This document shows positions 27,559 to 36,016 of a stretch of DNA of 64,000 nucleotides, one piece after another (the first letter of the stretch is position 1; every line of letters begins with the position of its first letter). Source of the DNA: Belliella buryatensis (GTDB lineage: Bacteria > Bacteroidota > Bacteroidia > Cytophagales > Cyclobacteriaceae); contig NZ_FZOK01000002.1 in assembly GCF_900188245.1 (NCBI RefSeq), forward strand, positions 186,001 to 250,000, given 5' to 3'. Both the position numbers and the translations under genes were made by a program. Under the pieces are notes generated by a model. The model made no database searches, was not told the origin of the DNA, and saw only the letters and a list, made by a program, of their open reading frames with translations.

Positions 27559-29036
27559 AAAAATCTATTCAAATTTATTTTATTGCGATATTTTTTGGCC
27601 TTCAATTTCATCATTTAGATGCGCAAGTAGTTCGTGGTAAGGTCGTCGATTCCAAAACAGGGGATGCTGTCCCTTATGTGAATATATTTTTGGAAAATTA
27701 TGCTAAGGGAACAGTCACCAATGCGGAAGGTGAATTTAATTTTCGGTTGCCGGAAAATATTTCTAAAACAGACACTTTAGCTTTTTCACATGTAGGATAT
27801 AGTCGGTATAGACTATCTGTTAGAGAAGCTATTTCGAAAGAGAAATTAATGGTTACTCTTCAATTTGGTGATCAAGAACTGATGGAGGCTTTAGTAACTA
27901 CGCTTGATCCAAAGAAAATCATGAAAAAGATGCAGGATAATCTAACTTCCAATATGTATTCTGACGCTTATGAAGTAGAGATTTTTGGGAGAGAATATAT
28001 TCAAGATCAAAATGATTATCAGGGAATAGCTAGGGCAAGGGGATTCTTACATGTAGAGCCATTTGACTTGAAACAATCAAAAAAGAATGCAAATAGTTAT
28101 CATTTTTTAGCTTTTGATCATGTCCAAAAGTCAGATTATGGAATTATAAATAATAGGACTGGTCGCATTAGAAGTAGTCAATTTTTAGTGTCTTATTCAA
28201 ATATGATTTTTGAAATTTGGGATTTTAAGTTGTCCTGGTTTGATTTTGAACTGCTTGGTCAAAAGATCATTGACGACCGGAAAGTGTATATTATTAAATC
28301 AATAACTCGGGGTTCTGGTATTTCAAATAAAGGTAGTAGATGGTTGCTTAGCCATTATGGCCTTCTTGAAGATGCTACTTTTTATATTGATCAAGAAGAT
28401 TATGGTGTTCATATGATGGAACTGGGTCAAAAATATACTGGAAATATCGAAACCAATAAATATATACTACATCAGTGGAAGAGGGATGAGAGAAATGCCA
28501 TTGTGAAATTTAGAAGGAATGATGCTGGTTATTATTTTTTTTCATATGCTAATCAAAGTCAAAGGTATACATCCTTAGGCTATAAAACTGAAAAAAATCC
28601 TGGGACCAGAGAGGTTTATGAATTTGGAGAAGTTTATGCCATGGATTATGAATTTGTAGATCTTACCAATGAAGCATTAGCAATAAAATATAAAGCACCT
28701 GTGTTTGGAGAGAAGCCTATGAGACGAATTAGATATCCAGTTCCTTCATTAAATGGCTGGATGTTTTTAATGGGCGATCCTCGCTATAATCAAGATTTTT
28801 GGAAAACATATGAGTACCCACCGATGGCGAAGGAAAATGAAATTGAAAAAGCATTATCTAAAAATAAATCACTAGAGGAGCAATATAAAAGTTTCTCCAA
28901 TGATCAAAGGTACTTGTTGCCGATAATTAGGAGAAAGTATAATTTGGAGGGGGTTGATTATTGGTCGGTGGAAAGAGTGCAAAATCAGTTTCAACAATCA
29001 GCTGCGACTTTAAATAAATATGGATATTTTAAATAA
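27555..29036 (+). CDS. Carboxypeptidase-regulatory-like domain protein, exported
   Basis: A 493-residue protein with a signal peptide ending near LDAQ (residue 24). Residues 25-110 form a CarboxypepD_reg-like Ig-fold domain (VVRGKVVDSKTGDAVPYVNI, VTNAEGEFNFRLP, LAFSHVGYSRY), as found at the N-terminus of TonB-dependent receptors and DUF5686 proteins. No TonB box, plug or barrel follows; the remaining 380 residues are beta-rich and unrecognised. It is likely periplasmic or outer-membrane associated and works with the propeller lipoprotein before it. Confidence 0.7.
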   Translation: MKKSIQIYFIAIFFGLQFHHLDAQVVRGKVVDSKTGDAVPYVNIFLENYAKGTVTNAEGEFNFRLPENISKTDTLAFSHVGYSRYRLSVREAISKEKLMVTLQFGDQELMEALVTTLDPKKIMKKMQDNLTSNMYSDAYEVEIFGREYIQDQNDYQGIARARGFLHVEPFDLKQSKKNANSYHFLAFDHVQKSDYGIINNRTGRIRSSQFLVSYSNMIFEIWDFKLSWFDFELLGQKIIDDRKVYIIKSITRGSGISNKGSRWLLSHYGLLEDATFYIDQEDYGVHMMELGQKYTGNIETNKYILHQWKRDERNAIVKFRRNDAGYYFFSYANQSQRYTSLGYKTEKNPGTREVYEFGEVYAMDYEFVDLTNEALAIKYKAPVFGEKPMRRIRYPVPSLNGWMFLMGDPRYNQDFWKTYEYPPMAKENEIEKALSKNKSLEEQYKSFSNDQRYLLPIIRRKYNLEGVDYWSVERVQNQFQQSAATLNKYGYFK

Positions 29037-29046
29037 TTGATTGGTT

Positions 29047-29403
29047 ATGAAAAGTGTGGTATTACTTCTTTTTTTAGGGTTTGTATTTGTAACATCAGAA
29101 TTTGAATTCAAAGATGGGAAGATCCATGATTTTGGAAAGGTGAAAGTGAATTCAGAGGTCACATATGATTTCGAATTTAAAAATACTTCCAAAGAGACGA
29201 TAAGAATTTTGAATTTGACGACAACCTGCGGCTGCACGGTAGCTGATTATCCGAAAGAAGTAAAAGCAGGAGAAGTGGCCAAAATAAAAGCGAAATATAA
29301 TTCAGGAGGTAGTCCTGGAGTTTTTAAAAAATATATTACAGTGTTTACAACTGGCAAGGAGGAGTTTATCAAGCTTACTATTCACGGCGAAGTTATTCTT
29401 TGA
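29047..29403 (+). CDS. DUF1573 domain protein
   Basis: A 118-residue exported protein with a short hydrophobic N-terminus and a single immunoglobulin-like DUF1573 domain: HDFGKVKVNSEVTYDFEFKN, then TTTCGCTVADYPKEV and AKIKAKYNSGGSPGVFKKYI. I chose ATG at 29047 over the TTG two codons earlier. It lies 10 bp after the preceding gene and closes a three-gene envelope unit. Its function is unknown. Confidence 0.82.
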   Translation: MKSVVLLLFLGFVFVTSEFEFKDGKIHDFGKVKVNSEVTYDFEFKNTSKETIRILNLTTTCGCTVADYPKEVKAGEVAKIKAKYNSGGSPGVFKKYITVFTTGKEEFIKLTIHGEVIL

Positions 29404-29435
29404 AATTCTAGATTATAGTTTTCTATTTTTTAACC

Positions 29436-29443
29436 TTACTTTT
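29436..29443 (+). promoter_or_regulatory. Candidate -7 promoter box for truA
   Basis: TACTTTTG fits TAnnTTTG and lies 16 bp before the truA ATG, in a 56-bp spacer. No clear -33 element is seen. Confidence 0.4.
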
Positions 29444-29459
29444 GTTTAGCTAAATTCCA

Positions 29460-30242
29460 ATGCAATCAAGACCCTTCACCTACCTTTTTTATATCCAATA
29501 CCTAGGCCTTCGCTATCACGGCTGGCAGAAGCAGCCTGGTTTGAAAACGATCCAAGGGAAATTGGAAAAGGTTTTTAGGTATGTTTTGGGACATGAAGAT
29601 TTCACCATTCTGAGTGCAGGTAGGACAGACTCAGGTGTTTCTTGTCACCGAGGAGCTTTTGAGCTTTTTCACATAGCAGAGATTGACTTAGAGGATTTTA
29701 TTAATCAAGTCAATGAAAATCTTCCAGATGATATCAGGTTGTTGGAGGGAAAGCGAGTGTCCTTAGATTTCAATATCATCCAAGATGTTATTGCGAAAGA
29801 ATATCGATACTACTTTACAACAGGGGAAAAGTTTCATCCCTTTGCAGCTGGGAATTTGACATACTTTATAGGGCAACTTGATATTGATTCGATGAAAGCT
29901 GCTGCTGATATTTTTGTTGGTGAGCATGATTTCAGAAGATTCTGTGCCAAGCAAAAGCAATCTGATAACTATCGCAGACAGATTTTTGAGTCAGAGATAT
30001 TAGAAGACAAACTGATTTTGGCGGATGGAACACAGCTAAAGAGATATTGCTATCGGGTAAAAGGAAAAGGTTTTCTGATGCATCAAGTCAGACTGATAAT
30101 GGGGAGTTTACTGGAAATAGGAAAAGGAATTATTACCAAAGGGGATATTCAAGAAGCCTTAAAAAGCCAAGAGAAAAGTCCTTTGAGTGGGAAAGTTCCT
30201 GCGAACGGATTGGTGCTTTATGGGGTGGAGTTTGGATCTTAA
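29460..30242 (+). CDS. truA: tRNA pseudouridine(38-40) synthase
   Basis: Isomerises uridines in the anticodon arm of tRNAs. The 260-residue product has YLGLRYHGWQKQPGLKTIQG at the N-terminus, the catalytic aspartate in AGRTDSGV (Asp57), HDFRRFCAKQ near residue 160, and the C-terminal FLMHQVRLIMGSLLEIGKG. Its last 4 bp overlap the end of the convergent ParE-like gene. Confidence 0.96.
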   Translation: MQSRPFTYLFYIQYLGLRYHGWQKQPGLKTIQGKLEKVFRYVLGHEDFTILSAGRTDSGVSCHRGAFELFHIAEIDLEDFINQVNENLPDDIRLLEGKRVSLDFNIIQDVIAKEYRYYFTTGEKFHPFAAGNLTYFIGQLDIDSMKAAADIFVGEHDFRRFCAKQKQSDNYRRQIFESEILEDKLILADGTQLKRYCYRVKGKGFLMHQVRLIMGSLLEIGKGIITKGDIQEALKSQEKSPLSGKVPANGLVLYGVEFGS

Positions 30243-30523
30243 AATCTTGGACTTCTTTTATTGTCTCTTACACTGAGTATTATTATATCGTCTTTTTCAA
30301 TTTTAAAAAATAGACTTGTCTGTTTGTTAATTAAAGCTCGTCGAACTTTTAACGGGCCGAATTCTGGATAAATCAAGGGTGTTTCTCTTACAATTGAAAT
30401 TGTTTTATCTAATTTTTCTAAAAATCTTAGAACCTGTTTTTGATACCACTTTTTATCTAAGTAATCAATAACTTCTGATAAGCTAATTTCTGCTTCCTCT
30501 GTCCAGACTACTTTGTAATTCAT
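30239..30523 (-). CDS. RelE/ParE-family toxin
   Basis: A 94-residue protein with the ParE/RelE fold pattern: MNYKVVWTEEAEISLSEVID followed by a helical pair, and the C-terminal strands ALINKQTSLFFKIEKDDIII and VRDNKRSPR. ParE members poison gyrase and RelE members cut mRNA; which applies is not clear. The ATG overlaps the upstream antitoxin stop by 4 bp, and the gene converges on truA. Confidence 0.82.
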   Translation of the reverse strand: MNYKVVWTEEAEISLSEVIDYLDKKWYQKQVLRFLEKLDKTISIVRETPLIYPEFGPLKVRRALINKQTSLFFKIEKDDIIILSVRDNKRSPRF

Positions 30524-30750
30524 TTTTTATATTTTGCTTTAAGTTCTTCCATGACTACATCATGGGGTCTTACCCTTTCTTGTTCGTAATCATTTACTCC
30601 TCGTTCGATGGAGGTTTTGGTTTCATCATCTAAAGAGTACCAAAAATCTTCTTCATCTTCAAAAAGTAGGTCTCTAATCTGACTTAAAACTTGTTCATTA
30701 TCAGTTGACATGATTTTTTCTATAAGAGTATATTTCAGTAATTTATCCAT
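30520..30750 (-). CDS. Antitoxin of the RelE/ParE pair
   Basis: A 76-residue, strongly acidic protein: an N-terminal helical part (KIMSTDNEQVLSQIRDLLFE) and a C-terminal segment SLDDETKTSIERGVNDYEQE that resembles the toxin-binding tail of short addiction-module antitoxins. It lacks an obvious DNA-binding fold. Assignment rests mainly on its position directly upstream of, and overlapping, the toxin gene. Confidence 0.75.
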   Translation of the reverse strand: MDKLLKYTLIEKIMSTDNEQVLSQIRDLLFEDEEDFWYSLDDETKTSIERGVNDYEQERVRPHDVVMEELKAKYKK

Positions 30751-30795
30751 GTTGAAATTTACGATTATTTCTCCAAATAAGAAAAGCTACACAAA

Positions 30796-30979
30796 AGGGG
30801 CTTTAGCTCTACAATCTTCGTAGAAAATCGAATGTAATTTAATTCATTGAAGGGGCGTAGCCCTGACATCTTTTTGGCCCATCAAAGAATGGTTTTTTAG
30901 CAAAGAATAGATTACAGGGCTACGCCCCTTGTTTCACCAGAATTCAAATTTTCTACGAAGATATATGGGCTATGCCCCT
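30796..30979. repeat. MITE-like inverted-repeat element, copy 1
   Basis: A 184-bp segment with about 32-bp inverted ends: left AGGGGCTTTAGC...ATCTTCGTAGAAAAT, right ATTTTCTACGAAGAT...GGGCTATGCCCCT. An inner inverted repeat GGGGCGTAGCCCTG (30852-30865) / CAGGGCTACGCCCC (30915-30928) lies between. No reading frame. It is one of two tandem copies with a period of 239 bp, and together they fill the 540-bp gap between the antitoxin gene and the DUF2911 gene. Confidence 0.75.
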
Positions 30980-31034
30980 AGTTCTAAATAGAAATGGTTT
31001 CTTATTAAAGCCCAAATAATAAAAGCTACCCAAA

Positions 31035-31217
31035 AGGGGCTTTAGCTCTGCAATCTTCCTAGAAAAACAAATGAAATTTATTCATTGTAGGGGCGTAGCC
31101 CTGACATCTATTTGGTCCATCAAAGAATGATTTTTTAGCAAAGAATAGATTACAGGGCTACGCCCCTTGTTTCACCAGAATTCAAATTTTCTACGAAGAT
31201 ATATGGGCTACGTCCCT
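31035..31217. repeat. MITE-like inverted-repeat element, copy 2
   Basis: A second copy of the element at 30796, in the same orientation, with the inner inverted repeat at 31090-31103 and 31153-31166. The flank between the copies (AAATAATAAAAGCTAC) also repeats the sequence before copy 1, so a unit of 239 bp was duplicated in tandem. The outer ends of copy 2 have more mismatches than copy 1 (CTTCCTAG for CTTCGTAG; GTCCCT for GCCCCT). Confidence 0.75.
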
Positions 31218-31253
31218 AGTTTTAGATAGAAATGATTTATAAAGATTTTACTC

Positions 31254-31287
31254 CAAAAAAATAAAAGCTGCCCTTTTGGACAGCTTT
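31254..31287 (-). terminator. Rho-independent terminator of the DUF2911 gene
   Basis: On the minus strand AAAGCTGTCC-AAAA-GGGCAGCTTT forms a 10-bp stem with one G-T pair, followed by a T-rich tract (31254-31262 on the plus strand is A-rich). It starts a few bases after the stop of the gene at 31293. Confidence 0.8.
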
Positions 31288-31292
31288 CTGAT

Positions 31293-31934
31293 TTATTTGA
31301 TGCTGAATGGCATACTTACTTTGACCTGATCCCAGCTGAGAGAGATGGCTCCTTCAGTGTCTGAGACTTTTTCCACTTCGTAGGTTAGTCGCTGCACTTC
31401 ATCGTCTAGATCGATTGGCTTGACGCTTACCCTTACCAAATCATCTGCTTCATCATATTCGTCTGCTAGATGCTGGTCATAATGCTTATTGATAATCAAT
31501 GTCCATTCCTCTCTTCCAGGGATGGTAAAGAATCCATACATCCCAGCAGGTACCTCGACTTCATTGATTACTACATCTTCTGAAAATGTTACTGCTGTAG
31601 CCCAATGCGAACCACTGACCCATACTTGATCATAAGAAACCAAGCCATTCCAGATTACACGTCCCCTTTTTCCTGGAGAACCATAATTGATCGTGACAGT
31701 AGCATCACCAATGGAGCCAATAGCTTCTCTTCTTGCACTGCCTTTGAAGGTATCTTCTATCAAGCCAGCATTGACGCTGTCGGCATAAGCTACTTTCTCC
31801 AAGAGATGCTCTTTCTCCAAGTTAGAAAGCTCTTCAGTTTCTGCTTCAAGGGTGACTTCAGTAGTTTCCTTATTTTCACCACCACAAGAGAATAGTAAAG
31901 TGGCGGAAAGTATGGTAATGAGTGTTTTTTTCAT
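31293..31934 (-). CDS. DUF2911 domain lipoprotein
   Basis: A 213-residue protein with a lipoprotein signal (lipobox LFSC, cysteine 17), a Glu-rich linker (residues 20-45) and a DUF2911 domain: VTINYGSPGKRGRVIWNGLV, VWVSGSHWATAVTFSEDV, VPAGMYGFFTIPG and a final SWDQVKVSMPFSI. The family is common in Bacteroidota and of unknown function. A clear terminator follows and the upstream region holds short hairpin repeats. Confidence 0.88.
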   Translation of the reverse strand: MKKTLITILSATLLFSCGGENKETTEVTLEAETEELSNLEKEHLLEKVAYADSVNAGLIEDTFKGSARREAIGSIGDATVTINYGSPGKRGRVIWNGLVSYDQVWVSGSHWATAVTFSEDVVINEVEVPAGMYGFFTIPGREEWTLIINKHYDQHLADEYDEADDLVRVSVKPIDLDDEVQRLTYEVEKVSDTEGAISLSWDQVKVSMPFSIK

Positions 31935-31946
31935 GTTACTTTAAAT

Positions 31947-31996
31947 GATATATGCTTCGCGATATATGGTAGAAATATGCCTTCGGCGATATATTT
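31947..31996. repeat. Tandem pair of short hairpin repeats
   Basis: GATATATGCTTCGCGATATAT and AATATGCCTTCGGCGATATAT stand next to each other, 7 bases apart. Each has A/T-rich complementary arms around a TTCG core. They lie just upstream of the DUF2911 gene on its 5' side. Whether they act in its leader or are a dispersed repeat is unknown. Confidence 0.45.
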
Positions 31997-32308
31997 GGTA
32001 TAAGTGTGAATTGAAATCCAATTGCAAGGACTTTTCCCAAGTGTAGGAATTAGACTTTTCTGATAGGCTTTCATCTCAGGTACTTACCGCAATCTCGACT
32101 AATTTTACGCAACCTTTTAACTTTCCTACTTTAAAACCTTCCAACTCTAACCCCCACTGACTTTCGGGACTAATCTTTCAATCTTCCATTCCGCCACGGC
32201 GGACAAGTTCTTTCAATCTTCTATGGAAGGAATGTTAATTCAATATGTATATCCTCTTTCGCACCAGTAACCATATTTTATTACGCACACACCTTAAATT
32301 CAGATGTT

Positions 32309-32335
32309 GTCGACTGTCGACCGTCGTCCGTTGAC
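32309..32335 (+). repeat. Dispersed 23-bp repeat, copy 2
   Basis: GTCGACTGTCGACCGTCGTC followed by CGTTGAC; its last 23 bases match the minus strand of 4331-4353 at 21 positions. It contains the nested palindrome GTCGAC twice. Confidence 0.6.
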
Positions 32336-32457
32336 GATTATCCGCTTGATCCTTTCGTTTTATTGAATTACTGGTGTCATTGCGAATAATCATATAATTC
32401 AATTTAAAAGCTGCTATGCGCAACTTTTTAACCTTCCAACCTTTCAACGATTCCACC

Positions 32458-33273
32458 TCACTCCCCTGTCAATCCTTCCATCAAATCCTCAGAGATTCCG
32501 GTGAAGGAGTAACCCCCATCATGGAATAGGTTCTGCATGGTCACATATCTAGTCAAATCGGAGAACATGGTGATGATGTAATCAGCACAAGCTTCTGCTG
32601 AGGCATTGCCCAGTGGAGACATCTTGTCTGCAAAGTTGTAGAAGGTATCAAAACCTCCGATTCCTGTTCCAGCTGTTGTTTTGGTTGGAGATTGAGAGAT
32701 GGTGTTGACTCTTACTTTTTTCAACTTGCCATATCTGTAGCCATATCCTCTAGCGATGCTTTCCAATAGTGCCTTGGCATCTGCCATATCTGTATAGAAA
32801 GGATATACTCTCTGTGCTGCGATATAAGAAAGCCCCATGATAGAACCCCACTCATTCATGATGTCCATCTTCTCAGCTACGTGCATCATCTTGTGAAAAG
32901 AAATAGCTGACACATCATAAGACTTCATGGCCCAATCATAATTTAGGTCGCCATAAGATCTGCCTTTTCGGATATTAGGAGACATCCCGATAGAATGTAA
33001 TAAAAAGTCAAAATTTCCGCCCAAGTATTCCTTGGCTTCAGTATAAAGTTTCTCTAAGTCTTCCAAAGAAGTGGCATCAGCAGGAATAACGATGGTGTTG
33101 CATTCTTGTGCAAGCTCATTGATGGCACCCATTCTCATGGCTATGGGAGCGTTGGTCAGGACAAACTTAGCGCCTTGTTCTTTGGCTTTGAGGGCTGTTT
33201 TCCAGGCGATTGAGTTTTCGTCTAAAGCTCCAGTGATGATACCGACTTTTCCTTTTAGTAAGTTCTCAGGCAT
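32458..33273 (-). CDS. fabI: Enoyl-[acyl-carrier-protein] reductase (NADH)
   Basis: Short-chain dehydrogenase family enzyme that completes each fatty acid elongation cycle. The 271-residue product shows KGKVGIITGALDENSIAW (FabI-type nucleotide loop) near residue 7, LLHSIGMSPN near 90, and the active-site tyrosines and lysine in YPFYTDMADAKALLES near 157-172. SQSPTKTTAGTGIGGFD covers the substrate loop. It stands alone between the repeat region and recN. Confidence 0.93.
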   Translation of the reverse strand: MPENLLKGKVGIITGALDENSIAWKTALKAKEQGAKFVLTNAPIAMRMGAINELAQECNTIVIPADATSLEDLEKLYTEAKEYLGGNFDFLLHSIGMSPNIRKGRSYGDLNYDWAMKSYDVSAISFHKMMHVAEKMDIMNEWGSIMGLSYIAAQRVYPFYTDMADAKALLESIARGYGYRYGKLKKVRVNTISQSPTKTTAGTGIGGFDTFYNFADKMSPLGNASAEACADYIITMFSDLTRYVTMQNLFHDGGYSFTGISEDLMEGLTGE

Positions 33274-33380
33274 AGTATAGATGTGTTTTAGTTCAATTTT
33301 GATGGGTAAAAATACAGAAAAAATTTAGATCATTGTGGATTTAGCCTTGCAAGCCCTTTTTCTATGACCTCGTTGAATTC

Positions 33381-35033
33381 TTAGATTTTCAATAAATCCT
33401 TTGCACTTTCGATCGCACTGTTGCTTGGATTGGCGCCAGCGATCATTTTGGCAATTTCTTGAATTCTTTCTTCTGCCGTTAGCGGCTTCACTTTGGAGAT
33501 GGTTCTCGCAGTACTATTGTCTTTGTAGACAAAGTAATGTTGCTCTCCTTTGGCAGCTACTTGCGGGAGGTGGCTGATACAGATGACTTGGTGTTTTTGG
33601 GAAATTTCCTGCATCATACGTACCATTTGCAAGGCTACTTCTCCTGATACACCTGTATCGATTTCGTCAAAAATCAACGTTGGCAAGGCCATTTTGTCCG
33701 CCATGATGTATTTGATGGCGAAGATCAATCTTGAGAATTCTCCTCCTGAGGCGACTTGCTTGAGGGCTTGGGGTTTTACGCCCTTATTTGCTGAGAATAG
33801 TAAGTCCACCTGATCCATGCCGCTTGGAGTAGGTGTGCTGCTCAGCTGAGATAATACGATGCTGGCGTTCTCCATGCCCAATTGCTGGAGAAGGCCACTC
33901 AACTCTTTGGCGAATGGATCAAAAGCAGATTGCCTCTTGGCGCTAAGTACCTTCCCTGCTGCCAATACTTCTTGGTATAGTTGCGCTGATGTAGTGCGGA
34001 GTCTTTCTAATTCCTCGTCCAGGTGATCTAATTGGAAGGCCTTATCGGCCAGTGTTTTCTCCAGCTTCATCAATGCTTCCACTGAATCTAAGGCATGCTT
34101 TTGTTGGAGTTGGTAGATTTTGCTGAGACGCTCTCTAGTGGTTTCAAGTTTTTCGAAGTCAACTTCTATTTTGCTGTATTCGTCCTCAAGTCCATCAGCG
34201 ATATCTTTGAGCTCGATCAAGGCTGTTTGGAATCGCTCTCTATAAGTATCAAATTTTTGTGCAAGTCTACCTAGTTGTTGCAGAGCGCTATTGGCTTGGC
34301 TCAGTATATTGATCCCGCCAAACTGATCGTCTTGCAGTTGGTGGAGGATTTCATGGATTTTGCTTTTGATTTCCTCAGCATTTTCCAATATTTCTTGTTC
34401 AGACTCTAAGTCTGCTTGCTCTCCTGCTTGCAGGCCAAGGTTGGAGAGCTCCTCCAATTGAAACTGATTGAAGTCTGCTTCTTTTTTTAAGTCTTGTGCT
34501 TCGAGCAGGAGCTTTTCATAAGCCTTTTTGGCTTGCTGATGGGATTTGAATGCTTGGTGATACTGGGCAAGTTCTACTTGGGTGCCAGCATATGCATCTA
34601 TCAAGTTCAATTGATAGCCACCATCACCTAGCTGTAAGCTGTCATGCTGCGAATGCACATCCATCAAGGCTTTACCTAGCTCTTTGAGGTTTTCCAGCCT
34701 AACAGGGGTGTCATTGATAAATGCCCGGGATTTGCCATTGGGGCTGATTTCTCTTCGGATGATGCAATTTTCCTCGTAGTCTAAGTCTTCGGCTTCAAAA
34801 AACTGCTGCAAGCCGTAAGATTTGATGTTGAATTCCCCTTCGACGATGCATTTTTTCTCTTCATCGAAGAGGGCTTTGGTGTCAGCTCGATTTCCCAGTA
34901 GCAACCCTACCGCCCCCAGCATGATTGACTTCCCTGCGCCAGTTTCCCCTGTGATCATATTGAGGGAGGCACAAGGCTTCATTTCCAAGCTTTGGATCAA
35001 GGCATAATTGTTAATGCTAAGGGATTTGAGCAT
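33381..35033 (-). CDS. recN: DNA repair protein RecN
   Basis: SMC-like ATPase for double-strand break repair. The 550-residue product has Walker A GETGAGKS at residues 29-36, a long coiled-coil middle (about 155-380), and the C-terminal ABC signature GGEFSRLIFA with Walker B TLIFDEIDTGVSGE near residue 470. It is the last gene of the leftward conserved cluster bamD-rpoZ-coaBC-porD-recN. Confidence 0.95.
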   Translation of the reverse strand: MLKSLSINNYALIQSLEMKPCASLNMITGETGAGKSIMLGAVGLLLGNRADTKALFDEEKKCIVEGEFNIKSYGLQQFFEAEDLDYEENCIIRREISPNGKSRAFINDTPVRLENLKELGKALMDVHSQHDSLQLGDGGYQLNLIDAYAGTQVELAQYHQAFKSHQQAKKAYEKLLLEAQDLKKEADFNQFQLEELSNLGLQAGEQADLESEQEILENAEEIKSKIHEILHQLQDDQFGGINILSQANSALQQLGRLAQKFDTYRERFQTALIELKDIADGLEDEYSKIEVDFEKLETTRERLSKIYQLQQKHALDSVEALMKLEKTLADKAFQLDHLDEELERLRTTSAQLYQEVLAAGKVLSAKRQSAFDPFAKELSGLLQQLGMENASIVLSQLSSTPTPSGMDQVDLLFSANKGVKPQALKQVASGGEFSRLIFAIKYIMADKMALPTLIFDEIDTGVSGEVALQMVRMMQEISQKHQVICISHLPQVAAKGEQHYFVYKDNSTARTISKVKPLTAEERIQEIAKMIAGANPSNSAIESAKDLLKI

Positions 35034-35058
35034 AGAAGTTGGTCTTTATTGAATCAGA

Positions 35059-35066
35059 CAAATCTA
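35059..35066 (-). promoter_or_regulatory. Candidate -7 promoter box for recN
   Basis: Minus-strand TAGATTTG fits TAnnTTTG, 25 bp before the recN start in the 44-bp gap after porD. It would give recN its own promoter inside the cluster. Confidence 0.4.
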
Positions 35067-35077
35067 AGAAAATGATC

Positions 35078-35980
35078 TTAACCTTTGAGCAGGTCATTGT
35101 ACTTTCTGGCGTTGTTGGGGTCTACTTTGAGGAGTAGTTCCACAGCCTCGGTCCTGATCTCTAGTGGTGCTTTTTTGAAGATTTTACTGATCTCGTCTCC
35201 TTTGGCATCCATAAAAGAAATGGTGAAAATTCCGTTTGGTTGTGCTGTATTGGCATCTTCCACCTTTCTGATCGCTTCAAGCATATTTTTGAAAGCTTCT
35301 TCTGGATCTCTATTGAGTAGGTCCATGCCTTTTCTATGATAGAGGTATAGCGCTTCTCTGATGGGAGCAAAGACTGATGAAGTATAGATGTCATTGATCA
35401 GCCAGTACCTATTTCTCCTATCGCTAGGGTTTTGATTCCATCCAGGTCTTTGCGATTGTTGCGCATTATTGACTATAGCATTGGCGATCTCAAAATAAGG
35501 ATCTCCTCCTCTCAAAGAGAAAGAATCATAATCTAAACCTAAAGCCATGTAGGCGTAGTAAGCAAGGAGTGAGGAGATGTTGTTCAAAAATGAAAAACGA
35601 TTGAATTCTAATGGCTGATTCTGAATGAATTCGAATGACCAGTTACGATCAATGAAATTGAAAACCATAGACTCGTAGTTGGTCCCGTAGATAGGGCGCA
35701 CTACCTGTACTTGAACGGTTGCATTGTAGAGTCCTACTTGGGGCATGTCATTGATGGTGATCAGCATATTGCCCTTGATACGCTCCATGGGTTTGAATTC
35801 CTCATTTGTCCAATTTCTGCCGTTGAGAAACTGTTCAAAGGTATTTTTCATATTCTCAAAAACTTCCTTCTCTTGGGTTCGTGCTCTGTCAGAGTTGATG
35901 ATCACTTGGAAATTCAATTCTTGACTGAAACCGATCAGCGGGAGGAGGATGAGGGTGAATGCTGAAATAACTTTTTTCAT
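35078..35980 (-). CDS. DUF4835 / PorD-type protein
   Basis: A 300-residue exported protein with a signal peptide ending GFSQ (about residue 20). It shows the DUF4835 hallmarks ELNFQVIINSDRARTQEKEV, an RNWTNEEFKPMERIKGNMLI segment, and LAYYAYMALGLDYDSFSLRG. Members are annotated as PorD and linked to the type IX secretion system, although the biochemical role is unclear. The gene sits between coaBC and recN, its conserved place in Bacteroidota. Confidence 0.87.
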   Translation of the reverse strand: MKKVISAFTLILLPLIGFSQELNFQVIINSDRARTQEKEVFENMKNTFEQFLNGRNWTNEEFKPMERIKGNMLITINDMPQVGLYNATVQVQVVRPIYGTNYESMVFNFIDRNWSFEFIQNQPLEFNRFSFLNNISSLLAYYAYMALGLDYDSFSLRGGDPYFEIANAIVNNAQQSQRPGWNQNPSDRRNRYWLINDIYTSSVFAPIREALYLYHRKGMDLLNRDPEEAFKNMLEAIRKVEDANTAQPNGIFTISFMDAKGDEISKIFKKAPLEIRTEAVELLLKVDPNNARKYNDLLKG

Positions 35981-36016
35981 GGAAGGATGAAATTCATTTC
36001 ATTAAAGGTAAAAAAA

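Larger units (their letters stand above)
31935..32457. other. Repeat-rich intergenic region
   Basis: About 520 bp between the DUF2911 gene and fabI. It holds a pair of ATATAT...TTCG...ATATAT hairpins near 31947-31996, pyrimidine-rich stretches with AACCTTCCAACC-like words (about 32110-32150 and 32430-32450), and a copy of the dispersed 23-bp repeat at 32309-32335. I see no credible gene. Confidence 0.55.

Noticed and set aside
30796-31217. CRISPR array
   Set aside because: Only two long, imperfect units with internal inverted repeats; no regular short repeats and spacers and no cas genes.
32235-32456. 73-codon minus-strand frame next to fabI
   Set aside because: Its sequence is made of the dispersed repeat and pyrimidine-rich spacer; no domain or start context.
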